DNA from: an uncultured bacterium
Lineage (GTDB): Bacteria; Verrucomicrobiota; Kiritimatiellia; RFP12; UBA1067
DNA: 64,000 nucleotides
Direction of reading: 5' to 3'
NCBI GenBank assembly: GCA_902779075.1
Contig: CACZAK010000004.1
Location: forward strand, 22,319-86,318
Shown: piece by piece, positions 34,416-42,577 of the stretch
Layout: each line of letters starts with the position of its first letter
Numbering within the stretch: the stretch's first letter is position 1
Program-made: the position numbers and the translations under genes
The notes under the pieces: model-generated
Database searches by the model: none
Seen by the model: the letters and a program-made list of their open reading frames with translations, nothing else
Told to the model about the DNA's origin: nothing

Positions 34416-35306
34416 ATGATTGGATTCGAGCAGACAGGTTCTTCCGACAGCGGACTCTCTTGGAGGACGCTGGGAATAGCCTTCGGACTGCACGTCGCGC
34501 TGTTCGTGTTCTTCTGGGTCATGGGCATCATCAGCTTTCGCAAGCCAGAAACCATTATCCCCATTGACATGACTATCGTGCCGCCGTGGGCTCAGCAGAC
34601 GGACGATCCCGAACCCGATCCGAATCCGCCTCCGCCTGAGGTGAAGCAACAGCCGAAGCCGCCTCCGACGGCCCCCGAACCCAAGAAGGTCGAGGTGAAG
34701 CCTAAAGTCGACGCCGTTGAGAAGGTCGTAGAGAAGAAGAAAAAAGAAAAAGTCGACCTGAAGAAAAACGCAAAGCTCGTCAAGACCCCTCCCAAGCCCC
34801 AGCCTCCGCAGAAAAGCCTGAAGGAAATGGCGAAGGTCATCAAGCCCAAGCCCGTGCCGGTGGAGCGTCCCCCGGACCTCAAGATTCCGGACAGCGTGAA
34901 GAAGTTCGGCAAGGGCACGGCGACGGACAAGCCCCTCGCAAACATCGACATGAAGAAAATGCTCGAGCAGGGCTACCGCTACGGCGCTCGTAACCAGATC
35001 GCGACGAGCGAGGCTCAGCGTTGCGTTAGTTTGATCAAGGCGGCTATTCTCCGTGAGTGGCAGAAGGAGTCGTCGAAGTGGTACAGCGGACTGCGCCCGA
35101 TTGAGGTGGATTTCCATCTTGGTCCTGGCGGCACAGTGAAAAAGTTCACGATCACGAGAGGCAGTGGCGACGCCGACGTCGACCGTGCGGCGCAGAGCGC
35201 ATTGCGTCGGCTTCAGACGAACGGGGGCGTGCCCGGGCTTTCCGCGCAGTTCCTTGAGCAGTTCCCAAGGCTGCCCATTGAAATGGAGCTCACTCAGGGC
35301 CGTTGA
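34416..35306 (+). CDS. tonB: TonB-like energy transducer
   Basis: 296 aa. N-terminal membrane helix (ALHVALFVFFWVMGIISF), then a Pro/Lys-rich spacer of about 120 residues (PEPDPNPPPPEVKQQPKPPP and VEKVVEKKKKEKVDLKKNAK) that spans the periplasm, and a C-terminal domain with GLRPIEVDFHLGPGGTVKKF and DVDRAAQSALRRL, the TonB/TolA C-terminal fold. It follows exbB-exbD by 15 bp. No TonB-dependent receptor is in the window. A TolA role cannot be excluded. Confidence 0.87.
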   Translation: MIGFEQTGSSDSGLSWRTLGIAFGLHVALFVFFWVMGIISFRKPETIIPIDMTIVPPWAQQTDDPEPDPNPPPPEVKQQPKPPPTAPEPKKVEVKPKVDAVEKVVEKKKKEKVDLKKNAKLVKTPPKPQPPQKSLKEMAKVIKPKPVPVERPPDLKIPDSVKKFGKGTATDKPLANIDMKKMLEQGYRYGARNQIATSEAQRCVSLIKAAILREWQKESSKWYSGLRPIEVDFHLGPGGTVKKFTITRGSGDADVDRAAQSALRRLQTNGGVPGLSAQFLEQFPRLPIEMELTQGR

Positions 35307-35327
35307 CGACGGCGAAGGCAAGGTAAC

Positions 35328-36260
35328 GTGGCTACTGGCGGCATAGTCGATAGCGGTTCTTCGGACGGCGTCCAGAAATGCTACGCAGTGATGGCGTCGG
35401 ACGCTGTTCGCGCTGAGAGCTCTTCGGGCGGTGCGTTCACGATTCTTTCCCGCAACATTCTCTTACGTGGAGGAGCGGTGTGCGGCGCGGCCTTTGATCA
35501 AGACTTCCGCTGCCGCTACGAGATTGCCCGCGACGAAGCTTCCCTTGCAAGACTGCGCGGATCCAAGTACGTCAAGGCGGCGTTGCAGCGGAGCTTCCTC
35601 GACGAAATGCGCACCGCTCTCGAATCTCGCGTGCCTGTTCTGTTTACTGGAACGCCATGCCAGGTTGCCGCAGTCAGGCGAATGTTCGCATGTTTTGCCG
35701 ATACGCTTTTCACCGTTGATCTCATTTGTGCGGGTTGTCCGGACCAGACCATTTTCGATCGCTATATCGAGGACAACTGGGGACTGTCGAACGTTGCTAA
35801 GTACGAGTTCCGCAGCAAGGCTCGCGGGTGGCGGCACCGACACTATCTCCTGCATGTCGTGTTGAAGGACAGGCGCGAAATTTGGCGCGAGAGGGGTGAA
35901 GACGAGTACATGACGGCCATGTCGTCCGGCCTCGGCCGTTCAGGAGGATGCCAGAATTGCCCATACTGCACAATGGACCGTCCGGGCGATTTGACGATCG
36001 GCGATTTCTGGCTTGTGCCGGAGGAAATGGATGACGGGAAGGGCACGTCCGCGATTCTCGTCAACAACGAAAAGGGCAGGCGACTGTTCGAGTCAGTCCG
36101 CAGCGATTTTGTGAAGACGGCCGAGTATCCTCCTTCCTATCTTCAGGAGCGGCAGTGGCGACTCAGGACGCCTCCTCCGCTGGCACCCGGACGCGCCGCG
36201 TTCATGGAATGCATAGCCTCCGGCATGTCCGTCAAGGAAGCAGTGGCGAGGTCTCAATAG
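35328..36260 (+). CDS. FrhB-like (coenzyme F420 hydrogenase beta-subunit family) protein
   Basis: 310 aa, GTG start with AAGG upstream. The family core is clear: SSGGAFTILSRNILLRGGAV, RGSKYVKAAL, VLFTGTPCQVAAVRR, DLICAGCPDQTIFDRYI and CQNCPYCTMDRPGDLTIGDF. These proteins bind flavin and iron-sulfur clusters and often sit in polysaccharide gene clusters, where their reaction is unclear. The N-terminal two-cluster ferredoxin module (CxxCxxCxxxCP twice) found in most relatives is missing. Two glycosyltransferases and a UDP-galactopyranose mutase follow, so a polysaccharide role is plausible. Confidence 0.82.
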   Translation: MATGGIVDSGSSDGVQKCYAVMASDAVRAESSSGGAFTILSRNILLRGGAVCGAAFDQDFRCRYEIARDEASLARLRGSKYVKAALQRSFLDEMRTALESRVPVLFTGTPCQVAAVRRMFACFADTLFTVDLICAGCPDQTIFDRYIEDNWGLSNVAKYEFRSKARGWRHRHYLLHVVLKDRREIWRERGEDEYMTAMSSGLGRSGGCQNCPYCTMDRPGDLTIGDFWLVPEEMDDGKGTSAILVNNEKGRRLFESVRSDFVKTAEYPPSYLQERQWRLRTPPPLAPGRAAFMECIASGMSVKEAVARSQ

Positions 36261-36310
36261 GCAGATCTGTTGCCGCTCAAAACTAACAGCAACCAGTTGC
36301 AAAGCCTTTT

Positions 36311-36409
36311 TTGCTTTCGCTGTTGGGAGATTAGGAGTCTCGGAGTTTAGGAGAATATTACAAATACTCCCAGCCTCCAAAACTCTGAAACTCCCAATAG
36401 CGAAAGCAA
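36311..36409. repeat. Foldback element, copy 3 (TTGCTTTCGCT family)
   Basis: Arms TTGCTTTCGCTGTTGGGAG (36311-36329) and CTCCCAATAGCGAAAGCAA (36391-36409) are complementary with one mismatch in 19; the interior is also partly complementary. It is followed to about 36463 by CTCTGCGCTCTCTGCTTCTC and CGTCTCTGCGTGAGA. It lies between convergent genes, and matches copy 1 over nearly 170 bp. Confidence 0.87.
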
Positions 36410-36496
36410 GGAGGTTTTACTCTGCGCTCTCTGCTTCTCTGCGTCTCTGCGTGAGACTATCGTTTAGTGTCCAATTTATTTAGAGCAATGACTTAG

Positions 36497-37570
36497 TCAG
36501 CGGCGTAGCCTGAACGGTGCGAATAGCGTCCAGACTATTGAGTATACGCATCCCGCGCCGAGTACGCGCACTGCCAGCACCGCGAGCGCCAGCACCGGCT
36601 TTCGCCACGAGAGCGGAAACGCGCGCAACGCCGCACGCACTTCTGGGTCCGAAGCGTATTCGCGCACGATTCTTAGTCCCTCGCTCCAACCTATACGCAG
36701 GTTGCGAAGCAAGGCAAACATCTCCAGCAGCGCCAGCACGCACGACGCCGCATAAAGACACCCAAGCGATCCACCCTCCCGCTCGTTGAGAGCCTGTCGG
36801 ACCCGCAGGAGCGTCAACTTGTTCTTGAACACGCGCAAGGCCCTGTTCCTGTTCGCAATCAGGCCGCCCGCGTGAAGCACATAGTTGTATACGGGTTCAG
36901 GACGGCATGTCGTTTTCTGTGCCCGCAGGAGATAGTCACAGTTGAACAGCGCGTCCTCATAGAGAACAATGCTTTCGTCGAAACGCACGTGATGCCGTTC
37001 AATCAGCGCACGGCGGTAGACACAGCGGCATACGCTCCCCAGCTCGCGGTTGTCGAAAAGCGGCGTTCCCCCATACCATCGGCGCACGTGTTCCATTGAA
37101 AAGCCGATGAAGCGCGGTATGAAGCGCGCGCGGATGTCGGCGGGGGTGTCGCAATGATAATCGGCACGTAGAGGCTCTTCGCGCGATCTCGATGCGTCGA
37201 ATTCCGTGATGCGCATTGGGAATATGCAGAGGTCAGCGCCCGTGGCGGACATTTCGTTGACGCCCAGTGACAGGAATTCGGGCTCAAACGTGTCGTCACC
37301 GTCCAGAAAAAAAACGTATTCGCCCCGCGCAACGTCAAGTCCGCCATTGCGCGCGCCCGAGAGACCGCGATTAGACTGATGCACCACGCGCACGCGCTCG
37401 TCCGCCGCCGCCAACCGTTCCAGTATAGTCCCTGTACTGTCCGTCGAGCCGTCATCCACGGCGATGACCTCGAAATCGGGATACGTGCTGCGGAGGACGC
37501 TGTTCACAGCGTCCTCAACCCATTTTTCCACGTTCCAGCATGGAATAATCACGCTCGCCTTGGGGGCCAT
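36497..37570 (-). CDS. Family 2 glycosyltransferase
   Basis: 357 aa. GT-A fold: ASVIIPCWNVEKWVEDAVNS, the nucleotide-binding EVIAVDDGSTDSTG, GLSGARNGGLDVARGEYVFF and the metal-binding FLDGDD. A C-terminal helical region with hydrophobic stretches (LAVLAVRVLGAGCVYSIVWT) suggests membrane association. It adds a sugar to a surface glycan or glycolipid. Transcribed divergently from another GT2 gene 60 bp away; predicted leaderless. Confidence 0.9.
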   Translation of the reverse strand: MAPKASVIIPCWNVEKWVEDAVNSVLRSTYPDFEVIAVDDGSTDSTGTILERLAAADERVRVVHQSNRGLSGARNGGLDVARGEYVFFLDGDDTFEPEFLSLGVNEMSATGADLCIFPMRITEFDASRSREEPLRADYHCDTPADIRARFIPRFIGFSMEHVRRWYGGTPLFDNRELGSVCRCVYRRALIERHHVRFDESIVLYEDALFNCDYLLRAQKTTCRPEPVYNYVLHAGGLIANRNRALRVFKNKLTLLRVRQALNEREGGSLGCLYAASCVLALLEMFALLRNLRIGWSEGLRIVREYASDPEVRAALRAFPLSWRKPVLALAVLAVRVLGAGCVYSIVWTLFAPFRLRR

Positions 37571-37577
37571 GCCGTAC

Positions 37578-37623
37578 AGTATATCATCATCCCGTTGTCC
37601 GCGCGAACACTTTGTGGTATAAT
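37578..37623. promoter_or_regulatory. Divergent promoter pair between two glycosyltransferases
   Basis: Plus strand: TTGTCC (37595-37600), 17 bp, TATAAT (37618-37623, TGG extension), ATG 7 nt later at 37631. Minus strand: TATACT (37583-37578, TGA extension), ATG 7 nt later at 37570. Both messages would be leaderless. Confidence 0.75.
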
Positions 37624-37630
37624 CTCAAGC

Positions 37631-38626
37631 ATGGAACGTCCTCTAGTCTCTTTCTGCCTGCTGTTCTACAACCATCGGCGTTGGTTCGGCGCCGCGCTGG
37701 AGGCCGCGTTCGCGCAGACGTACCGTCCGCTCGAGATCGTAATCTCCGACGACGCCTCGACGGATGGCTCGCCGGAACTCATCCAAGACTACGTCGCCGC
37801 CCATGCACCACCCGACGTCACCGTGATCTTCAACCGCAATGAGAAAAATCTCGGCATCCTCGCAAATTGGCTGAAGACCGCCTCGCTATCGCACGGAGAG
37901 TTGATCATCATGGCCGGGGGCGACGACATCTCTCTCTCGGAACGCACGGAAAAAATCGTCTCGGCGTGGCTGGCCGATGGCAAGCGTGCCGTCGTCATCA
38001 GCCATGCGGGATACCGGATCGACTCCAAAGGACGTTCGCTCGGGCCCCTGCCCGCCCCGTCCACGAAGCAACCCCTCGGTGCCTTGATGGCCTGGCGCCG
38101 CGATTGCTACACGGCGTTTCCACCCGAACCGGTCAGCCCCAGATGCGTTGAAGACGTTCCATTTGCAAAACGCGCGCTCGTGCTCGGCGGCGACGAACTC
38201 GTCATTCCCGATCGCCTTGTCAAATATCGCCTCGGTTCCGGCCTCACCTCTACGCTTCATCATCACCGTACGCCGGTGATTAAAAGTTGGCGGTTACTCC
38301 TTTCAGGCCTCGATCAAGCAGAATACGACCTCGCCGCCATTGCCGATAGGTTGCTCCCCGAACGCGTGGAGGCGTTCCGCAAGGCTTTCGCACGTGAACG
38401 CGTCTTTGCGGAGAACCACCTTACACTTGTTGAATCGCCGTCATTTCGCGCAAGATGGAGGGCACTCCGCAAGGAGCGCATGATGGGGTACTGGAATTCT
38501 CGAGTCTTTATGTACGCCTACCTGTTGCCGCGGCGGATCGGCGACTGGGTGCTTGACGCCATCACCCGCCTCAACCAGCTCCGCCGCCGCCTTTCACGGG
38601 AGGGCCGCGCTTGTCGCGGCCAATGA
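37631..38626 (+). CDS. Family 2 glycosyltransferase
   Basis: 331 aa from ATG 37631; a longer frame to 37379 would overlap the divergent gene and lacks support. Motifs: VSFCLLFYNHRRWFGAALEA, EIVISDDASTDGSPEL, LGILANWLKTAS and the metal site IIMAGGDD. The C-terminal domain resembles O-antigen or capsule glycosyltransferases. Its last codons (REGRACRGQ) are part of a 31-bp hairpin repeat. Confidence 0.88.
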   Translation: MERPLVSFCLLFYNHRRWFGAALEAAFAQTYRPLEIVISDDASTDGSPELIQDYVAAHAPPDVTVIFNRNEKNLGILANWLKTASLSHGELIIMAGGDDISLSERTEKIVSAWLADGKRAVVISHAGYRIDSKGRSLGPLPAPSTKQPLGALMAWRRDCYTAFPPEPVSPRCVEDVPFAKRALVLGGDELVIPDRLVKYRLGSGLTSTLHHHRTPVIKSWRLLLSGLDQAEYDLAAIADRLLPERVEAFRKAFARERVFAENHLTLVESPSFRARWRALRKERMMGYWNSRVFMYAYLLPRRIGDWVLDAITRLNQLRRRLSREGRACRGQ

Positions 38627-38659
38627 CATCACGGGAGGGCCGCGCTTGTCGCGGCCAAT
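38594..38659. repeat. Two copies of a 31-bp hairpin repeat between convergent genes
   Basis: Units at 38594-38624 and 38629-38659 are identical (start TCACGGGAGGGCC) and each contains the hairpin GGCCGCG-CTTGT-CGCGGCC. The first supplies the 3' end of the plus-strand glycosyltransferase, the second the 3' end of the minus-strand mutase. REP-like; may serve as a two-way transcription stop. Confidence 0.88.
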
Positions 38660-39756
38660 AGAGCCCGGCCAATCGACTGATCCATGTCGTAATACTTGTA
38701 CTCGCCGAGGCGTCCGCCAACGATTAGGTTGGGGCATTTAGCGGCTTCGGCCTGGTAGAGCGCGAGCTTTTCCCGCGAGGCTGGCGTATCGACGGGATAG
38801 TACGGTTCGTCACCCGGCGCCCACGTCTTCGGATACTCGCGGCAGATGATCGTGGCGGGATGCGCCATTACGTCCTTCTGCTCTGGATGGTAGTGCTTGA
38901 ACTCGTGGATGCGCGTGAACGGCACGTCCGCGTCCGTGTAGTTCACCACGCTTGTCCCCTGCCAGTCCGCCACGGCCAAGCGCTCCGTCTCGAAGCGAAG
39001 CGAACGCCAGGGGAGCGGACCGTACTTGTAGCCGAATAGCGCGTCGATGGGACCGGAGTAGAACACGGGAACGTCCAACTTGTTCGTCTTGCGCCATTCA
39101 AGCCAATCGACGTTGCATTCGATCGTGATGTTCGGGTGGTCGAGGAGACGGTCGAAGAGGGAGTTGTAGCCCGTGAGGGGAATGCCCTGACGGTAGTCGG
39201 AGTAGTAGTTGATGTCGTAGCTCGCGCGCACGGGGAGGCGCTTGATGATCGACGCCGGGAGGTCTTTCGGATCCATGCCCCACTGCTTGCGCGTGTACTC
39301 GCGGATGAAGGCTTCGTAAAGCGGACGCCCGATGAAGGATATGGCCTGTTCCTCGAAGTTAGCCGGTTCCGGCGCGTTACCTGCTTCTTTCGCGATGAAG
39401 GCGGGCAACTCGGACGGCGTGAGGTTGAGTCCGTAGAACTGGTTGACTAGGGTGAGGCCGAGCGGAAGGAAATACGTCTTGCCCGCGTGGCGGGCAAGGA
39501 CCTTGTGCTGGTAGCCGTTAAACGTTATGAAGCGGTTCACGAACTCCCACACGTCATCGAGGTGCGTGTGGAAAATATGCGAGCCGTAGGTATGGACCTC
39601 GATGCCGGTTTCGGCGTCGGTCTCGCACCGCACGTTGCCGCCTGGGGCCGCACGGCGCTCGAGAACGAGCACTTTGCGCCCTTTTTCTGCCAATACGCGG
39701 GCTACCGTGCATCCCCAGATGCCAGCCCCTGCCACAATTACGTTAGTTTCTTGCAT
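38629..39756 (-). CDS. glf: UDP-galactopyranose mutase
   Basis: About 375 aa. The enzyme converts UDP-galactopyranose to UDP-galactofuranose with reduced FAD. N-terminal FAD motif VAGAGIWGC, LVLERRAAPGGNVRCETDAE, GSHIFHTHLDDVWEFVNRF and RKQWGMDPKDLPASIIKRLP are family-typical, as is the C-terminal VGGRLGEYKYYDMDQSIGRA. The GTG at 39762 also gives a frame, but ATG 39756 sits 6 nt from the -10 and is chosen. It indicates galactofuranose in surface glycans, matching the adjacent glycosyltransferases. Confidence 0.94.
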   Translation of the reverse strand: MQETNVIVAGAGIWGCTVARVLAEKGRKVLVLERRAAPGGNVRCETDAETGIEVHTYGSHIFHTHLDDVWEFVNRFITFNGYQHKVLARHAGKTYFLPLGLTLVNQFYGLNLTPSELPAFIAKEAGNAPEPANFEEQAISFIGRPLYEAFIREYTRKQWGMDPKDLPASIIKRLPVRASYDINYYSDYRQGIPLTGYNSLFDRLLDHPNITIECNVDWLEWRKTNKLDVPVFYSGPIDALFGYKYGPLPWRSLRFETERLAVADWQGTSVVNYTDADVPFTRIHEFKHYHPEQKDVMAHPATIICREYPKTWAPGDEPYYPVDTPASREKLALYQAEAAKCPNLIVGGRLGEYKYYDMDQSIGRALLAATSAALP

Positions 39757-39762
39757 GGACAC

Positions 39763-39768
39763 AGTATA
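39763..39768 (-). promoter_or_regulatory. glf extended -10 (TGGTATACT), leaderless
   Basis: Minus-strand TATACT preceded by TG-G; only 6 nt (GTGTCC) separate it from the ATG at 39756. Confidence 0.7.
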
Positions 39769-39802
39769 CCATAAAAACGGCCTTGCGCGCTACGCCCTAT
39801 TC

Positions 39803-40017
39803 GGGCGCATCCGCATAATTCACCGCCGAGCCTTCTGATAATTGGAAACAACTATTTGAAACAACTTGCCTTTGGCGCGCGGGCTAACTCGCCCGCGCCC
39901 ATTTGCCGATCCTCTTCTGAATGTTCAAGGTGCGCCCGCAGGATAATGTTGTTCTTGAAAGTTGTCATGGTTGTTTCCGAATCCCAATACGCATGGGTGA
40001 AAAACTCAGATGCGCCC
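39803..40017 (+). mobile_element. MITE copy A (215 bp)
   Basis: Begins GGGCGCATCCGCATAATTCA and ends TCAGATGCGCCC. Flanked by perfect 9-bp direct repeats GCCCTATTC (39794-39802 and 40018-40026), a target duplication that includes the ligA stop codon. The interior has the hairpin GCGCGGGC-TAACTC-GCCCGCGC. No transposase is encoded. Confidence 0.92.
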
Positions 40018-40020
40018 GCC

Positions 40021-42018
40021 CTATTCTCCGCCGCCAAACCGTTCCCGGAAATCATCTTCCGAAATCACGGGGATTCCCAGCTCCTGCGCCTTCTTGTTCT
40101 TGCCGGAGGTGGACGTGACGTCGTTGTTGATGAGGAAGCTCGTCGCCTTCGAGACGCTCCCCGCCACTTTGCCGCCCGCGCCCTCGATGTACGCCTTCAG
40201 CGCCGCGCGGTTCGGCCAGTGGTGGACGTCGCCCGTGATCACGAACGTCAGCCCCGCACACGCGCCACCCGACTTCGGCGCCACGTAGGCGTTGAGCGAC
40301 ACCTCGCGCAGTACATCCTCAACTACGGCCCGGTGCGCGGGATCGCCGCACCACTCGACAAACGCCGCCGACTTCCCGGGACCGATGCCGTCGATTGATG
40401 CAAACACCTCAGCACCCGGCGAGAACAAGTCGTTCGGATTCGCAGCCTCCGCCGCCTTCGCGAAGAGGTCCTCCACGGAGTACGCCGAGAGCAGGCGCTT
40501 CGCCACGTCGACTCCGCAGAGCGGAATCGACAACGCCACGAGAAACTGCACCGCGTCTCGCGTGCGCGCCTTCTCGATGGACGCGCAGATGTTCGCGGCT
40601 GATTTTTCGCCGAAGCCCTCCATCGTCGCAATCTCGTCGCGGTGCGCGCCGAGACGGTAGATGTCGCCGAACGTGCGGATCCATCCCTTGTTCACGAACT
40701 TCGCAAGCGTCTCGCCCGCGAGGCCGTCGATGTCCATGCCGTCCTTCGAGACGAACCGCATGAACTTACGCAACTCGCGCGCCGCACACGCCGCATTTGT
40801 GCAGCGGAGCGTCTTCGTGCCGCTCTCCGCGACGTTCACCGCAGTGGGTGCGCCGCACACGGGACACGCCGATGGCACCTCGAACGTCCCTACGGCCTTC
40901 GTCACAGCAACGACCTTCGGAATGATCTTATTCGCCTTGATCACGCTCAGCTCGGTGCCCGCGCCGCCGATGCCGAGGCGCTCGCACTCCGAGATGTTGC
41001 AGAGGGAGGCGCGCTTCACAGTGGTACCCTCAAGCGGCACCGGACGGAACACCGCAACGGGCGAGATCGACGCGACGGCGCACGACCACTCCACGCGCTC
41101 GAGCACTGTCGCCGCCGTCTCGTCCTGCCACTTGAACGCAAAACCGGCGCGCGTCGCGTGGTGTCCGGTCACGCTGCCCGTCTGCGCGTAGGCCGTGTCG
41201 TCGTAGACAACCACGAGGCCGTCCACCGGGAACGGGCAGATTTTGTCCGTCACCTTCAGCGTCCAGCGGTCGATCGACGCCTGAATCGCCGCCGCGTCGG
41301 GCGTATCGATGCGCTCGCGCTCCACCGCGCCGAGACCGATCTCCTCCAGGTACGCCATGCGTTCGCCCCACGAGACGATCTCGCGGTCGCAGTGGACGAG
41401 CGTGAACGGAATCCACTGGAGACGGCGCGGCTTCAGCTCGTCCACGGACTTGAGCGTGAGCGAGCCGGATGCGAGGTTGCGCGGGTTGGCGTACTCGTCG
41501 TCCGTGGTTGCGCAGAACGCCTCGAAGTCGGCGTAGGAGATCACGGCCTCGCCGCGCACGACGAGGTGTCCCTTGTCCTTAACGCGTGGCGGGATGCCCT
41601 GGATGCCGGCGGCTAGGTGGGTGATGTTGGTGCCGATGTGTCCGTCGCCGCGCGTTACGACCTTCGTCAGCTTGCCGTTGTCGTAGGTGACGACGAGCGT
41701 GAGTCCGTCGAGCTTCCAGGAAATCCAGATCGGACGCCCCTCCGCCCATTTCGCGACTTCGCTCACCTGCTTTGTCTTCGCGAGCGAAAGGGCAGGATAC
41801 TCGTGGGGTTCTTTCTCGCCGACTGTCGTATCTGCGGAGACGCGGTTCGTGGGGCTGTCGGGCAACACCACTCCCGTCTCGGCCTCGAGTGCCTTTACCT
41901 GGTCGAAGAGGGCGTCCCACTCGAAGTCAGTCATCAATTCGGTGCGGCCGTTGTAGTAGGCGTCTGCCGCCTCGTTCAACCGCGCCACCGCCGCGCGCAT
42001 CTGCTCTAGTTTGTCCAT
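40021..42018 (-). CDS. ligA: NAD+-dependent DNA ligase
   Basis: 665 aa, typical. The adenylated lysine is Lys102 in WKLDG; the RGDGHIGTNIT motif, a four-cysteine zinc finger (CPVCGAPTAVNVAESG plus CTNAAC), helix-hairpin-helix repeats (DGMDIDGLAGETLAKFVNKG, EGFGEKSAANICASIE) and a C-terminal BRCT domain (GLTFVITGDVHHWPNRAALK) follow in the usual order. It seals nicks in replication. The stop codon lies inside the 9-bp target duplication of MITE copy A, so the insertion missed the frame by a few bases. Predicted leaderless (-10 at 42030-42025). Confidence 0.97.
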   Translation of the reverse strand: MDKLEQMRAAVARLNEAADAYYNGRTELMTDFEWDALFDQVKALEAETGVVLPDSPTNRVSADTTVGEKEPHEYPALSLAKTKQVSEVAKWAEGRPIWISWKLDGLTLVVTYDNGKLTKVVTRGDGHIGTNITHLAAGIQGIPPRVKDKGHLVVRGEAVISYADFEAFCATTDDEYANPRNLASGSLTLKSVDELKPRRLQWIPFTLVHCDREIVSWGERMAYLEEIGLGAVERERIDTPDAAAIQASIDRWTLKVTDKICPFPVDGLVVVYDDTAYAQTGSVTGHHATRAGFAFKWQDETAATVLERVEWSCAVASISPVAVFRPVPLEGTTVKRASLCNISECERLGIGGAGTELSVIKANKIIPKVVAVTKAVGTFEVPSACPVCGAPTAVNVAESGTKTLRCTNAACAARELRKFMRFVSKDGMDIDGLAGETLAKFVNKGWIRTFGDIYRLGAHRDEIATMEGFGEKSAANICASIEKARTRDAVQFLVALSIPLCGVDVAKRLLSAYSVEDLFAKAAEAANPNDLFSPGAEVFASIDGIGPGKSAAFVEWCGDPAHRAVVEDVLREVSLNAYVAPKSGGACAGLTFVITGDVHHWPNRAALKAYIEGAGGKVAGSVSKATSFLINNDVTSTSGKNKKAQELGIPVISEDDFRERFGGGE

Positions 42019-42024
42019 GGGGGT

Positions 42025-42030
42025 ATTATA
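42025..42030 (-). promoter_or_regulatory. ligA extended -10 (TGATATAAT), leaderless
   Basis: Minus-strand TATAAT preceded by TG-A, 6 nt (ACCCCC) from the ATG at 42018. Confidence 0.7.
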
Positions 42031-42076
42031 TCAAAACGGGCGGGGACGTTCATCAGTTGTGACACATATTGCGATA

Positions 42077-42303
42077 TGGCGCATCTGTGTAATTCACCGC
42101 CGAGCCTTCTGATAATTGGAAACAACTGTTTGAAACAACTTATCTTTGGCGCGCGGGCTAACTCGCCCGCGCCCATTTGCCGATCCTCAAACTATCACGA
42201 TTCAGAATGTTCAAGGTGCGCCCGCAGGACAATGTTGTTCTTGAAAGTTGTCATGGTTGTTTCCAAATCCCAATACGCATGGGTAAAAAACGCAGATGCG
42301 CCC
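42077..42303 (+). mobile_element. MITE copy B (about 227 bp)
   Basis: Same orientation and near-identical to copy A, with an extra ACTATCACGATTC segment after GCCGATCCTC. Right end CGCAGATGCGCCC is intact; the left end has lost a base or two (TGGCGCATCTGTG). No clear target duplication, so it is probably older. Confidence 0.88.
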
Positions 42304-42353
42304 CGATTTTCTGCCCACAAAATTTGAGTCAGGCAGACTCCGCCATTTTTTGC

Positions 42354-42359
42354 TATAAT
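42354..42359 (+). promoter_or_regulatory. Extended -10 (TGCTATAAT) of the GNAT gene pair
   Basis: TATAAT with TG-C extension, 50 bp past MITE copy B. A GTG lies 5 nt downstream (42365) and an ATG 23 nt downstream (42383). Confidence 0.6.
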
Positions 42360-42382
42360 AAAGCGTGAAAGGCACAACAGAC

Positions 42383-42577
42383 ATGGCACTAGCAATAAGC
42401 AACATACCGATCCTGTCGGGAGAAGAGGCGGAACGATTTGTCCGTTCGGCGGAGGAAAACGTCCGCAGACGCGGATGTGTCGATTTTTCCCATGTTCGCC
42501 GTGAATGGCGAACTTTCGAAAGGGAGAACTCCCTGCGGATCAAATCATTGAAGGAGTCAGGGAGATGGCCTTTCTAA
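42383..42577 (+). CDS. Small protein upstream of and overlapping a GNAT gene
   Basis: 64 aa from ATG 42383 (AAAGG 10 nt upstream); the in-frame GTG at 42365 is an alternative. Sequence MALAISNIPILSGEEAERFV followed by a basic helix-rich part (RRRGCVDFSHVRREWRTFER). It overlaps the acetyltransferase gene by 13 bp. A short basic protein translated just ahead of a GNAT enzyme is the layout of GNAT toxin-antitoxin pairs, but this sequence is not a standard ribbon-helix-helix or DUF1778 antitoxin. Function inferred only from context. Confidence 0.62.
   Translation: MALAISNIPILSGEEAERFVRSAEENVRRRGCVDFSHVRREWRTFERENSLRIKSLKESGRWPF

Noticed and set aside
37379..37630. N-terminal 84 residues of the longer glycosyltransferase ORF
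   Set aside because: Overlaps the divergent glycosyltransferase gene; the promoter and the GT2 fold both place the start at 37631.
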